Assembly (NCBI GenBank): GCA_946480835.1
Contig: CAMLLC010000012.1
Span: 12,477 to 76,476 of the forward strand
From: Entomomonas sp945283395
GTDB lineage: Bacteria > Pseudomonadota > Gammaproteobacteria > Pseudomonadales > Pseudomonadaceae
Reading direction: 5' to 3'
Length of the DNA stretch: 64,000 nucleotides
Shown: positions 30,039-37,939 of the stretch, in pieces
How the letters are laid out: each line of letters starts with the position of its first letter
How positions within the stretch are numbered: the stretch's first letter is position 1
Made by a program: the position numbers and the translations under genes
The notes under the pieces: model-generated
What the model was told of the DNA's origin: nothing
Seen by the model: only the letters and a program-made list of their open reading frames with translations
Database searches by the model: none

Positions 30039-31016
30039 TTACCTTCTTGCATCCAACAAACTGCGAATAGAGTTAAGATCAGGTTGTACATACTCAAGGG
30101 TCGTTCTAATATCAGTATGCCCTAATAACTCTTTGACCAAATGTAAATTACGTTCAGGCTCGTGCATGAGGTCAGTACCCAAGGTATGCCTAAATCTATG
30201 GGGAGTTATCCGCATGCCTGTGCGTTTTGAAATATACTCAAATACATTAGATACCCTATCCACACTCATCACCTTACTCATTCGTTCCAGTGGGTGTTCA
30301 CTAAAACGATTGACATTAAATAACTGATCCTCCTGTTTAAAACCCCGCAAACTGGCGTTACTCAGTAGTTGCTCTAGGTAAGGCATTAGTTGATGGCTAA
30401 TAGGGATTTCATATTCACGCCACGTCTTTGAGCCTTCAATTCTGATCTTAATCAGCTGTTTATTTAAATACACATCTTTAACCTTCACATGTACTAACTG
30501 ATTACGCCTCATCCCCGTATAGTAAAAGGTTTCAAATACCGTTTGCCAAAACCACACGGGATGTAATTTACCCACATCTTCACCTTGCTTATCTAGTTCA
30601 TACTCACCTGACAAAAATAACCGAGCTTGGCTCACCTGATAGTTAGACAGGATTTTTTTCTTACGTTTTGGTGAAGTAATACTCATCTTCTGAAAGGGGT
30701 TTTTCTCCCTATTCAAAAGACCTATATCTAGACCATGATTAAAGATCGCCTTTAAATGCCTGACATAGGTATTCCAGCTGGTAGCAGCCAAGCCATTAGC
30801 TAGTTCATACTTACGCCACTCCAGAACCTGTGCTGAAGTTAAGCCTGCTGCATCATTATCATAAGATAAACCTGTTGTTTCACAACATTGTGCTAGGCCA
30901 AACTCTAGTTTTTTGATACTGGCCCTATAAATACTTTCTGTTGTAGGGCGAATAATGCGACTGGCTAAATAGCTTTCTAAGAGCATTTGATACGTTAAAT
31001 AACTTAAAGGTGTCAT
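30039..31016 (-). CDS. int: ICE tyrosine recombinase (integrase)
   Basis: 325-residue site-specific recombinase, expected to insert and excise the ICE at tRNA-Lys. An N-terminal SAM-like core-binding domain (about residues 5-100) is followed by the catalytic domain. That domain has Arg in YTGMRRNQL (about 170), HRFRH (His 273, Arg 276), LLGHTD (His 300) and the nucleophile in TLEYVQ (Tyr about 309). It faces the tRNA. GGAGG 7 bases upstream, and an ATGA overlap with the preceding small frame, support the start. Confidence 0.93.
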   Translation of the reverse strand: MTPLSYLTYQMLLESYLASRIIRPTTESIYRASIKKLEFGLAQCCETTGLSYDNDAAGLTSAQVLEWRKYELANGLAATSWNTYVRHLKAIFNHGLDIGLLNREKNPFQKMSITSPKRKKKILSNYQVSQARLFLSGEYELDKQGEDVGKLHPVWFWQTVFETFYYTGMRRNQLVHVKVKDVYLNKQLIKIRIEGSKTWREYEIPISHQLMPYLEQLLSNASLRGFKQEDQLFNVNRFSEHPLERMSKVMSVDRVSNVFEYISKRTGMRITPHRFRHTLGTDLMHEPERNLHLVKELLGHTDIRTTLEYVQPDLNSIRSLLDARR

Positions 31017-31444
31017 AACGATTCCTCCAACTTAACACTTAAGTCAAATCGGTGGATTGACAGATAAGACGCTGTTTCTTGAGTAGCTAACGAATGGGTT
31101 TCCTTACCCATTTTCATATTCCTTGGCTCTCGTCGCTGACTGTGAGATGGCCTACTACTACCTGCTACATCCTCCAACCCAATATTTACTAGGTTTGCAA
31201 GTTTTACTGCATGGCTCTCAATAGGGAGAGATATGAAAGACAGAAGTGGAGTAAAAGTCTTTTCATCAGCTTTTTTTCCTCCCTTGGTGATAGGTTTTTC
31301 TAGTACCCTAACTATATATTTTTTATCATGATTTTTAAAGAAAAATAGTGCATATAAACGCAATTTTTTTACTTGCATAAGACACGCATTTTTATTTATT
31401 ATTGAAATACTTATCATCTTATTTTTATTATTCAAATACATCAT
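31013..31444 (-). CDS. Small basic hypothetical protein between relaxase and integrase
   Basis: Frame of up to 143 residues that overlaps the relaxase end by 17 bases and the integrase start by 4 (ATGA). No family is recognised. It is strongly basic in the middle (SQRREPRNMKMGKE). Its end, SLATQETASYLSIHRF, resembles the first helices of an excisionase-type helix-turn-helix, but the chain stops before a second helix. An internal ATG (about 31378) may be the true start. The coupled overlaps argue for translation; the lack of homology keeps confidence low. Confidence 0.4.
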   Translation of the reverse strand: MMYLNNKNKMISISIINKNACLMQVKKLRLYALFFFKNHDKKYIVRVLEKPITKGGKKADEKTFTPLLSFISLPIESHAVKLANLVNIGLEDVAGSSRPSHSQRREPRNMKMGKETHSLATQETASYLSIHRFDLSVKLEESL

Positions 31445-33407
31445 TAAAATCCTCTTTTTTTAACTCAATAAAAGGGTTGTTATTAGGTATAAACTCCTTA
31501 AAAAATGGATTGGCCTCTAATAGATAGCCCTTGATGATTTGTCCTTTCTTCCTTGGACCAGCTACTTGGCATTGCCAAATATTAAGATCATCTGCTCTTT
31601 TGACATGTAATTTAAGTTTTTCAAAACTACTTTGAATAATTTTCCAATGTTCTTTTTCTGAATTATTGATCAGTTTTTCAAACTCAGGGTATTCATAATA
31701 AAATCGCTTAAAAATACCAGGGGAAACAATAAATAACCTCCCATCAATGAGATGTAACTTGGCATCCTTATCATTGACTTTAAGCTTGTGCAGCGCAATA
31801 CGGTTTTTTAACCACTCAATAAACATTTCACCTAAAGACGTTTTTGTTAATGGAACAGCAAAATCAAAGGTTAATCTATCATTTGTATCTGAAATATTTA
31901 TTAAATTTGTATTATCTGAGTTGGGGGGCGTAGTTTCTTTAAAACTAGTAGATAAAGCACTTACAGCTTTAACATTATTATCTTCAGTTAATTCAACAGC
32001 AGCTGTTGGATTATCTAAAAATGTTGATAAGTCATCTTCAGCTGCTGTTATTTCTATTTCTTCATTATCCATATCAAATAAAGCTAACATATCATCGGTA
32101 TCATCCTTGGTATGGTTGTTATTTAACTGGTTAGACATAGGTGCTAAAGTGGTAGGAGCTAATTTATCTAGGTTGTTGGTGAGATCGGAGTTACTCTCTT
32201 CAGAGGGTAATAAATTATCTAACTCAGGATCAGCTTCATTATTGGTTTGTTCTTTCTGAATGACTTGGATCTGGCCATTAAATAATTCTGGCTTATCTTC
32301 ACCACTCCAAATTAATGAAGCATTGACTTTCAGTAGACTAAACTCCTGTTGCCATTTTTCCGTGTTATCACTGACCTTTACCATCCAAATAGCTCTATCA
32401 TCTACTGGATTAGCTTGAATAATCCCATAGCTTTGTAATTCATCAAACAAAATACTATTTTTACTGGGGATACCATCAAAGCCTTGTGATAGTAAATAAG
32501 CTCTTAACTGATCGGCTGTGGTTTTACTCATTAACCATAGACCGTCCTGAGTTAACCAACCATTACCAGGGGTTTTATTGATAGTAAATTGAGTTTTAAT
32601 TAAATGCCTAAGCCCTGTAATCAGTTTCTTCTGAAGTGAATTAACAGGTGCTGTTATGGCTTTTTCTGGATTAGCTCCAATATTCTTAGCGGTAGAGACT
32701 CGATCGGCTTTATCTACAATCTCACCCAATACCCCTGCATTTTCATAATGACCTGCCACTAAATGTAGAAAACTACTCCACAACTCTTGATAACTCGATA
32801 ACCAATTCAATAACTCAGGGGCAATAATGTGATGACACAGTAAGCCTACCGCTACATCATGTAACTGATAATCTCTATTACCAATATACCTAAACCTATA
32901 AGCTTGGTTTAAGCTGCCTAACCAAGGATGCCATGCTTGGCCATCTTTTAACTCCACCTCAATATCTACTGCTATTTTGCCTATATCATGTAATAACCCT
33001 CCATAAGCAATAGCCGCAGTCCAAGCATCTCCTTGTACAGCCTGATCTTCTGGAGGCACACCAGGGGGCAGTAAATAACTTTGTCTCAGCTTTAAGGCAT
33101 GGGCTACTAGCTCCAGTCCATGATCTAATAATCCCCCTAAATAGGCATGATGATGGCTTTCCGAAGCAGGAAACTGCTGCACTAACTCAGCATAACGCTC
33201 GATAGGACTCAGATAAATCTTTTGAAAATTATCACGAGATAACGACGTATGTTGCCAGATATGATTAATCAAGGCTTGGCGTAGCTCAGTAGACAATAGT
33301 TGTCTCGCTGATTGAGGTAATAAATAACCATTGGGTACAAGTGTATTATCAGTAGTTATAACGTTAGTGGTAGTGAGTCCAAACTTTCCCAGTAGCTTCT
33401 TAAACAT
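31428..33407 (-). CDS. traI: ICE relaxase, MobH/TraI_2 family (TIGR03760-like)
   Basis: Relaxase that nicks oriT and leads the transferred strand; about 659 residues. The N-terminal TraI_2 domain carries the metal-binding HD-type residues HHAYLGGLLDHGLELVAHAL and GGLLHDIGKIAVD (about residues 75-150). An acidic low-complexity middle region (DDTDDMLALFDMDNEEIEI) leads to a C-terminal winged-helix-like domain (KNRIALHKLKVNDKDAKLHL). I chose the ATG at 33407 because GGAG precedes it; the frame opens 12 codons earlier. It lies next to the integrase as in related ICEs. Confidence 0.88.
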   Translation of the reverse strand: MFKKLLGKFGLTTTNVITTDNTLVPNGYLLPQSARQLLSTELRQALINHIWQHTSLSRDNFQKIYLSPIERYAELVQQFPASESHHHAYLGGLLDHGLELVAHALKLRQSYLLPPGVPPEDQAVQGDAWTAAIAYGGLLHDIGKIAVDIEVELKDGQAWHPWLGSLNQAYRFRYIGNRDYQLHDVAVGLLCHHIIAPELLNWLSSYQELWSSFLHLVAGHYENAGVLGEIVDKADRVSTAKNIGANPEKAITAPVNSLQKKLITGLRHLIKTQFTINKTPGNGWLTQDGLWLMSKTTADQLRAYLLSQGFDGIPSKNSILFDELQSYGIIQANPVDDRAIWMVKVSDNTEKWQQEFSLLKVNASLIWSGEDKPELFNGQIQVIQKEQTNNEADPELDNLLPSEESNSDLTNNLDKLAPTTLAPMSNQLNNNHTKDDTDDMLALFDMDNEEIEITAAEDDLSTFLDNPTAAVELTEDNNVKAVSALSTSFKETTPPNSDNTNLINISDTNDRLTFDFAVPLTKTSLGEMFIEWLKNRIALHKLKVNDKDAKLHLIDGRLFIVSPGIFKRFYYEYPEFEKLINNSEKEHWKIIQSSFEKLKLHVKRADDLNIWQCQVAGPRKKGQIIKGYLLEANPFFKEFIPNNNPFIELKKEDFNDVFE

Positions 33408-33741
33408 GTATTCTCCGACGAGCGTAGCGAGGCGGAGCCTCAAGCCCTTTACCTCGTAATAAAGCCTTTTAAGGGTAAGCCCCTTTCCCTTAATAACCCT
33501 TCCCTTAAAACCTTTTAGAAGCCTTTTTACGCCCTTTTACTAACGAGCAATATATTTAAATGAAAATAGGAGATTTCTATTTAAGAAATATTGATAACTA
33601 TGAAATTCATGTTTTTGTGATAAGAGAGATAACTGATAAATGTTTGTAGCTACAATAATACTACTTTAGTATAGGGTATAATTTTAGATGGTTTAGAATA
33701 TAATCTAAAAATTTTATCTATTTTATAGAGAGGGATGCTTT
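33408..33741. other. Divergent spacer relaxase / ParB-like gene, possible oriT
   Basis: 334 bp with no gene. The part next to the relaxase (33420-33545) is a pyrimidine-rich run of repeated CCCTT/CCTTTT units with short inverted repeats: GAGGC/GCCTC at about 33429-33441 and TTTTAAGGG at 33467-33475 against CCCTTAAAA at 33502-33510. Repeats beside a relaxase gene suggest a transfer origin, but no nick site can be named. The right half is plain AT-rich DNA. Confidence 0.3.
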
Positions 33742-35193
33742 ATGTCATCAACAGTTACACTCAACATTCTTGACTTATATTTGAAGCCTAATAATCCAAG
33801 ACATGATCCAATAGATGATAAAAAAGAGATTATTAAATATCTTGTTATGAACGAAAAGGTAAAAGTTTTGGCTAAAGATATTGTTGAGTTGGGTGGAATT
33901 AGTCCTCTTGAAAAAATAGGTGTAACTAAGCACGATAACAAATATATTGTAGAGGAAGGTAATAGAAGGGTTTGTGCTCTTATGCTATTAAATGACCCAG
34001 ATTTATCACCTGAAAATGAAAAATCTTATTTTAAAAAACTGGCAACAAATTACTCTAATATTCCTTCAGTAGTTGAATGTTTCATTTTTGATGAAGAGGA
34101 TGATTCAAAAATATGGGTACAAAGAAAGCATGATGGAGAACAAGGAGGGGCTGGGCCTGTGCCATGGAATTCTGTTCAAAAAACTCGTTTTTTTAATTCA
34201 TCTGATAATACATTAGCATTAAAGTTATTAGAACATGGTGTTCGGAAGGAATTAATACTAAATACAGAAAAAGATAACAGTATATTAACAACAACATCAA
34301 GATTTTTAAGTAATCCAGCTTTTAGAAGTATGATGGGAATTAAATCAGGCAGAAAAGATAATGATGTTTTATTGAATGTTGATATTTATGAGTTTGATGA
34401 TTGTTTAAGTGTTTTTCTAAGAGATCTTATTAATAAAACAGATAATGGTGAAATACTTGTAACTTCCCGTGCAAATAAGAAAGATATACTTAATTATATT
34501 GATTATTTAAGAAAAAATGCTATTGCACCAGTTACGATTATAGAAGATTATTTTCTTAAAGATGCAATATATTATAAAAATGTAGCTTTATCTATAGATA
34601 ATAGTGCATCATCTCCTGATAATCCTAATCCTAATCCTAATCCTAATCCTAATCCTAATCCAGAACAGTTGGGTGAGGGTTCAACTGGTCAAGGAGCAAG
34701 TAATACTAGAGATAGGAAGCATCCAAATAATAGGAAAAATATAATAAATAGTGATTATAGAATACCTATTAATAATATAAAAATAAGAAAAATTTTTGAT
34801 GAAGTCAAAAGATTAGATTGTAATGAATATCCACTAGCTTCTGCTGTCTTATTTAGAGTCTTTTTGGAAAATATATTTAAATCATATTATATATACATTA
34901 ATCAAAGGGAACCTGATAAGGATATGAAATCCCATAGTATTTTAGGGAATATAGTTCAAGATTTTGATCCTAAAAAATCAACTAAAAAAGTTATTAAAAA
35001 TCTTACCCAACAAGAATTAACAGGGCTAAAGGCTTTAAAGTTAATTGCCAATAATAGTGATAATGCATTATCTTTTGAGTCATTTGGAACATATGCTCAT
35101 GGTTCCATATTTCCTGACTTAAGTTCTTTGAAAACAGGTTGGGACAATATTTCTCCTATTATTAGCTTTATGATCAATCAAGCAAAAATTTGA
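33742..35193 (+). CDS. ParB/Srx-like N-terminal domain protein with variable C-terminal domain (cargo)
   Basis: 483 residues. The N-terminal ParB/Srx-like fold has LKPNNPRHDP, ISPLEKIGV and the EEGNRRVCALMLLNDP motif (about residues 15-90). A long middle follows, then an Asn-Pro repeat linker (about 294-306). The helical C-terminal domain (about 335-483) has PLASAVLFRVFLENIFKSYY. ParB-like domains of this kind bind or cleave DNA and hydrolyse nucleotides, but no function is established here. It is cargo between relaxase and mating genes, 57 bp before an adenine methylase, and its base composition is more AT-rich than the ICE backbone. Confidence 0.7.
   Translation: MSSTVTLNILDLYLKPNNPRHDPIDDKKEIIKYLVMNEKVKVLAKDIVELGGISPLEKIGVTKHDNKYIVEEGNRRVCALMLLNDPDLSPENEKSYFKKLATNYSNIPSVVECFIFDEEDDSKIWVQRKHDGEQGGAGPVPWNSVQKTRFFNSSDNTLALKLLEHGVRKELILNTEKDNSILTTTSRFLSNPAFRSMMGIKSGRKDNDVLLNVDIYEFDDCLSVFLRDLINKTDNGEILVTSRANKKDILNYIDYLRKNAIAPVTIIEDYFLKDAIYYKNVALSIDNSASSPDNPNPNPNPNPNPNPEQLGEGSTGQGASNTRDRKHPNNRKNIINSDYRIPINNIKIRKIFDEVKRLDCNEYPLASAVLFRVFLENIFKSYYIYINQREPDKDMKSHSILGNIVQDFDPKKSTKKVIKNLTQQELTGLKALKLIANNSDNALSFESFGTYAHGSIFPDLSSLKTGWDNISPIISFMINQAKI
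34621..34661 (+). repeat. Hexanucleotide tandem repeat AATCCT
   Basis: Six AATCCT units plus AATCC in frame, encoding an (Asn-Pro)n linker. Unit length is a multiple of three, so slippage would change linker length without a frameshift. Confidence 0.95.
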
Positions 35194-35262
35194 ATGGGTT
35201 TCTGGCCATAAAGGTAATTTACAATTATACTATGATAATTAACAGTTGATTTGATTCGTCTT

Positions 35263-36123
35263 ATGTCAAAAACACCATCACCACTCAGGTATCCTGGAGG
35301 AAAAGCAAGCATATTAAATATGGTTGCTAAGATTATTAAAGAAAATAATCTGAATAAATGCTGTTATGTTGAACCTTATGCGGGTGGGTGTGGACTAGCA
35401 TTGTCGTTGTTATTTGATGGATACGTTCATGAATTATATCTAAACGATATAGATAGATCTATATGGGCTTTCTGGAACAGCATTACTACAGAGACAGAGC
35501 GTTTTATTGAAAAAATCCAAGAGATAAATATAACAATCGAAGAATGGCATAGACAAAGAGATATCCAAAGAAATAAAGATAAATTTGACGATTTCACGCT
35601 TGGTTTTTCATCTTTTTTTCTTAATAGAACAAATAGGTCTGGTATTATATTAAAGGCTGGCGTTATAGGTGGATTAGAACAGTCAGGTAAATATAAATTG
35701 GATTGTCGATTTAATAAGGATAGGTTAATAGAGCAGATAATTAGAATCAAAAAATATAAGAATAGAATACATTTTTATAATCTTGATGCAATAGATTTTA
35801 TTCAGAAAATGAATAAGAATTTACCTATAAATACGTTATATTGTATTGATCCACCATATTATGAAAAAGGGTCCACCTTATATACTAATTTTTATGAGCA
35901 TCAAGATCATTTAAAATTGTCTAAGTTAATATTGAAATTAGATAGAAACTGGATACTTACTTATGATAATTCTGATGAAATAAAAAAAATGTATAAAACA
36001 GTTAAACAGTATAACTTTTATCTAAATTATAGTGCAGCAAGGAAAAGAGTAGGAACAGAATTGTTAATTACAAGCAATAGTATTAATATCCTGAGTAGTA
36101 TGGGAGACTTGAAAGCTAGTTAG
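35263..36123 (+). CDS. DNA adenine methyltransferase (Dam/M.DpnII type)
   Basis: About 286-residue class alpha N6-adenine methyltransferase. SAM-binding LRYPGGKASIL is at the N-terminus with VEPYAGGCGLALSLL after it. The catalytic DPPYYEKG is at about residue 200, followed by the NLLTYDNSDEI-like segment and LLIT near the end. I chose the ATG at 35263; the frame opens with a TTG at 35251. No restriction endonuclease is adjacent. Pairing with the ParB-like gene suggests a two-gene cargo, possibly defensive or for element maintenance. Confidence 0.85.
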   Translation: MSKTPSPLRYPGGKASILNMVAKIIKENNLNKCCYVEPYAGGCGLALSLLFDGYVHELYLNDIDRSIWAFWNSITTETERFIEKIQEINITIEEWHRQRDIQRNKDKFDDFTLGFSSFFLNRTNRSGIILKAGVIGGLEQSGKYKLDCRFNKDRLIEQIIRIKKYKNRIHFYNLDAIDFIQKMNKNLPINTLYCIDPPYYEKGSTLYTNFYEHQDHLKLSKLILKLDRNWILTYDNSDEIKKMYKTVKQYNFYLNYSAARKRVGTELLITSNSINILSSMGDLKAS

Positions 36124-36240
36124 GTATGATAAATTAATAAAGTTTATTCTGTAATATCGTTGATTATAATTATCATTAAGTAAATAAAAATAGCTAATTT
36201 ACATTTAAACCCTGTTATTTCTTCAAAATACAGTAATTTT

Positions 36241-36265
36241 ACCTCTACCATTAATAAGTTGAGGT
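36241..36265 (+). promoter_or_regulatory. Short hairpin over the Shine-Dalgarno of the TIGR03757 gene
   Basis: ACCTC (36241-36245) pairs with GAGGT (36261-36265), the ribosome-binding site of the gene starting at 36272. It is weaker than the later leaders but follows the same idea of hiding the SD. Confidence 0.35.
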
Positions 36266-36271
36266 TATATC

Positions 36272-36682
36272 ATGGTGATCCTATCTAAGCCCCTTTCTTT
36301 AACTACACTATTTATATTAGCAATCCTCTGTCATACCTTAAGTTATGGTGAGGTATTAGTCTTTACTGATGATAAGCATCCTGTCATTAATACAGGTAAT
36401 TATGAAGTTTATTACTTGGATCTACCTTCCAAGGTTGAGCAAAGATTGTCAGAGGGATTATCTAATGACCCTATTGAAGCTAAACAACAGGCGTTAACAC
36501 GTATCAATGACCCTAAATTACAGCAAGAGATACAACAAAGTTATCTAGGGGTAATCAAAGCATGGCAGTTAGGTTTAACTAAAATACCTGCGGTAGTGGC
36601 TAATAATAAGTATGTGGTCTATGGCATAGCTGATGTAGAAATAGCGGTTAAATTGATCAATGAACAAACTAAACAGGAATGA
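36272..36682 (+). CDS. ICE mating protein, TIGR03757 (PFL_4709) family
   Basis: 136-residue exported protein of the DUF1525/TIGR03757 family, found in PFGI-1-type ICEs and equivalent in position to TrbC/TraW-like pilus assembly proteins. The signal peptide (about residues 1-26, ending LSYG) is followed by EVLVFTDDKHPV, YYLDLP and a C-terminal thioredoxin-like segment, LGLTKIPAVVANNKYVVYG. It begins the mating-gene block and overlaps the next gene (ATGA). Confidence 0.85.
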   Translation: MVILSKPLSLTTLFILAILCHTLSYGEVLVFTDDKHPVINTGNYEVYYLDLPSKVEQRLSEGLSNDPIEAKQQALTRINDPKLQQEIQQSYLGVIKAWQLGLTKIPAVVANNKYVVYGIADVEIAVKLINEQTKQE

Positions 36683-36687
36683 TCGCT

Positions 36688-37623
36688 ATGAAATATCAGA
36701 CACTTACTGTTGCTATGCTATTGCTGTTAAATAGTCCACTCTTTGCCGAGCAAGGAATAACTACCAGTGAAATTATCCAATCAGCTAATTCTCAAAGGTG
36801 CTTAGATTTACAAGCCGTAGGTGAATGTTACTGGCTTGATTGTGATGAAAAGACCTGCAAAGTTAAAGTATCTATCAAAATCAAACACTATATCCCTGAA
36901 ACAGTCGTATCAACTTACTCAGAAACAGGTTCTAGTCCTTGGGGAGAAGTAGCTATTATGAGCCAACCTATAGCAGGTGCTGAAGGAGGTGGCACCATGA
37001 TTAAAACCTCCAAAGGTCGAGATAATAAAGTACGTTTCAAAAATGTAGATGTTATAGGCCATCCTGCGGTACAACAATTCAACAACAGTGGTAATAATGG
37101 GATCTGTGAGTCGGTCATTACTCCGTTCAAGCCTTATTTTTTAAGTACGTGGGATCAGCTTGGATGGCGTTGGGGTATTCCTGAAATGGTTTATCCTGAA
37201 GCTTTATTTGCAGAATATAGACAAGTAGGTATCCCCCTATGGAATGTTTGGGGCAACATCTATCCAAGACATGGCTTTATAGCGCAACCTGATGACTTTA
37301 AAGCAGCAGCTGTCACCATGCAAAGAGCAGCCGATATAGTGACGAGAGGCGGACAACCACATGTCTATTTAACTACCCTAGGTAATGGCAGTGACGAAGA
37401 TGGCTATTGGCCACCCAGTCCACAAGAACCCGTTTTAGAAAATATGGAATCAACCCATAAATGGCAACAACTTTATCCCTCTGCCAAATATAGTTGTGGG
37501 GTATTCCCCGATCGGGAAATGACTACTCGTAGTAGCAGTGATGGTTATGCTTTTGCGCTGTGGCGACCTTATCAGTGCTGTAAAAAAATGGGACAGGCCT
37601 TGATTTTCTCAACAGGCTATTAA
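36688..37623 (+). CDS. ICE mating protein, TIGR03756 (PFL_4710, TraU-like) family, intact copy
   Basis: About 311-residue periplasmic TraU-like protein needed for mating-pair formation in F/ICE-type type IV secretion. It has a signal peptide (MKYQTLTVAMLLLLNSPLFA) and a CYWLDC...C cysteine cluster. The family core reads AGAEGGGTMIKTSKGRDN, WRWGIPEMVYPE and WGNIYPRHGF, and the C-terminal block is CGVFPDREMTTRSSSDGYAF followed by CCKK. The ATG at 36688 has AGGA nine bases before it; an ATG at 36679 overlaps the previous stop codon. A second copy follows at 37940. Confidence 0.87.
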   Translation: MKYQTLTVAMLLLLNSPLFAEQGITTSEIIQSANSQRCLDLQAVGECYWLDCDEKTCKVKVSIKIKHYIPETVVSTYSETGSSPWGEVAIMSQPIAGAEGGGTMIKTSKGRDNKVRFKNVDVIGHPAVQQFNNSGNNGICESVITPFKPYFLSTWDQLGWRWGIPEMVYPEALFAEYRQVGIPLWNVWGNIYPRHGFIAQPDDFKAAAVTMQRAADIVTRGGQPHVYLTTLGNGSDEDGYWPPSPQEPVLENMESTHKWQQLYPSAKYSCGVFPDREMTTRSSSDGYAFALWRPYQCCKKMGQALIFSTGY

Positions 37624-37663
37624 AGTAACTCTCATCAAACCACTATTAAATTGAGGGTAATGT

Positions 37664-37810
37664 ATGACAGGATTAATATTATTTACTATAACAACATTAA
37701 TTTATGGCATAACTGGGTTATGCGTGACAATCTTTTTAGATGATACAGACTCACAGCACCCTAAAGAAGATATAAAATCAGAAAATATTAAATTAAATAA
37801 AAACCTCTGA
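37664..37810 (+). CDS. Small single-span membrane protein, 48 residues
   Basis: Short frame between the two TraU-like genes, with GAGGG about 6 bases before its ATG. Residues 3-25 form one hydrophobic helix (GLILFTITTLIYGITGLCVT), followed by an acidic then lysine-rich tail ending LNKNL. I do not recognise a family. Position suggests a minor mating-apparatus component. Confidence 0.5.
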   Translation: MTGLILFTITTLIYGITGLCVTIFLDDTDSQHPKEDIKSENIKLNKNL

Positions 37811-37851
37811 TTTCTATTTAACGGCTGATAAATTTTATTTCTTGCCTAAGC

Positions 37852-37882
37852 TTACCTCATTAACGTTAATACAATGAGGTAA
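37852..37882 (+). promoter_or_regulatory. SD-sequestering hairpin before the leader peptide
   Basis: Perfect 10-bp stem TTACCTCATT (37852-37861) with AATGAGGTAA (37873-37882). The right arm contains GAGG, the only Shine-Dalgarno for the ATG at 37890. Confidence 0.6.
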
Positions 37883-37889
37883 AACAACT

Positions 37890-37937
37890 ATGTTAAGCGA
37901 TCTCAACATGGTTTACCCCTGCTATGGGGGGTCTTAA
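37890..37937 (+). CDS. Possible 15-residue leader peptide
   Basis: ATG-initiated frame MLSDLNMVYPCYGGS that stops 2 bases before the ATG of the second TraU-like gene. The DNA also folds into a hairpin (ATGGTT 37908-37913 with AACCAT 37936-37941, inner CCCC/GGGG) that buries the next start codon. Ribosomes translating the peptide would open it, so translational coupling is likely. Confidence 0.45.
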   Translation: MLSDLNMVYPCYGGS

Positions 37938-37939
37938 CC

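Noticed and set aside
31747..32259. 170-codon frame opposite the relaxase
   Set aside because: Ser/Leu/Val-rich translation that mirrors the acidic low-complexity region on the other strand; no start signal.
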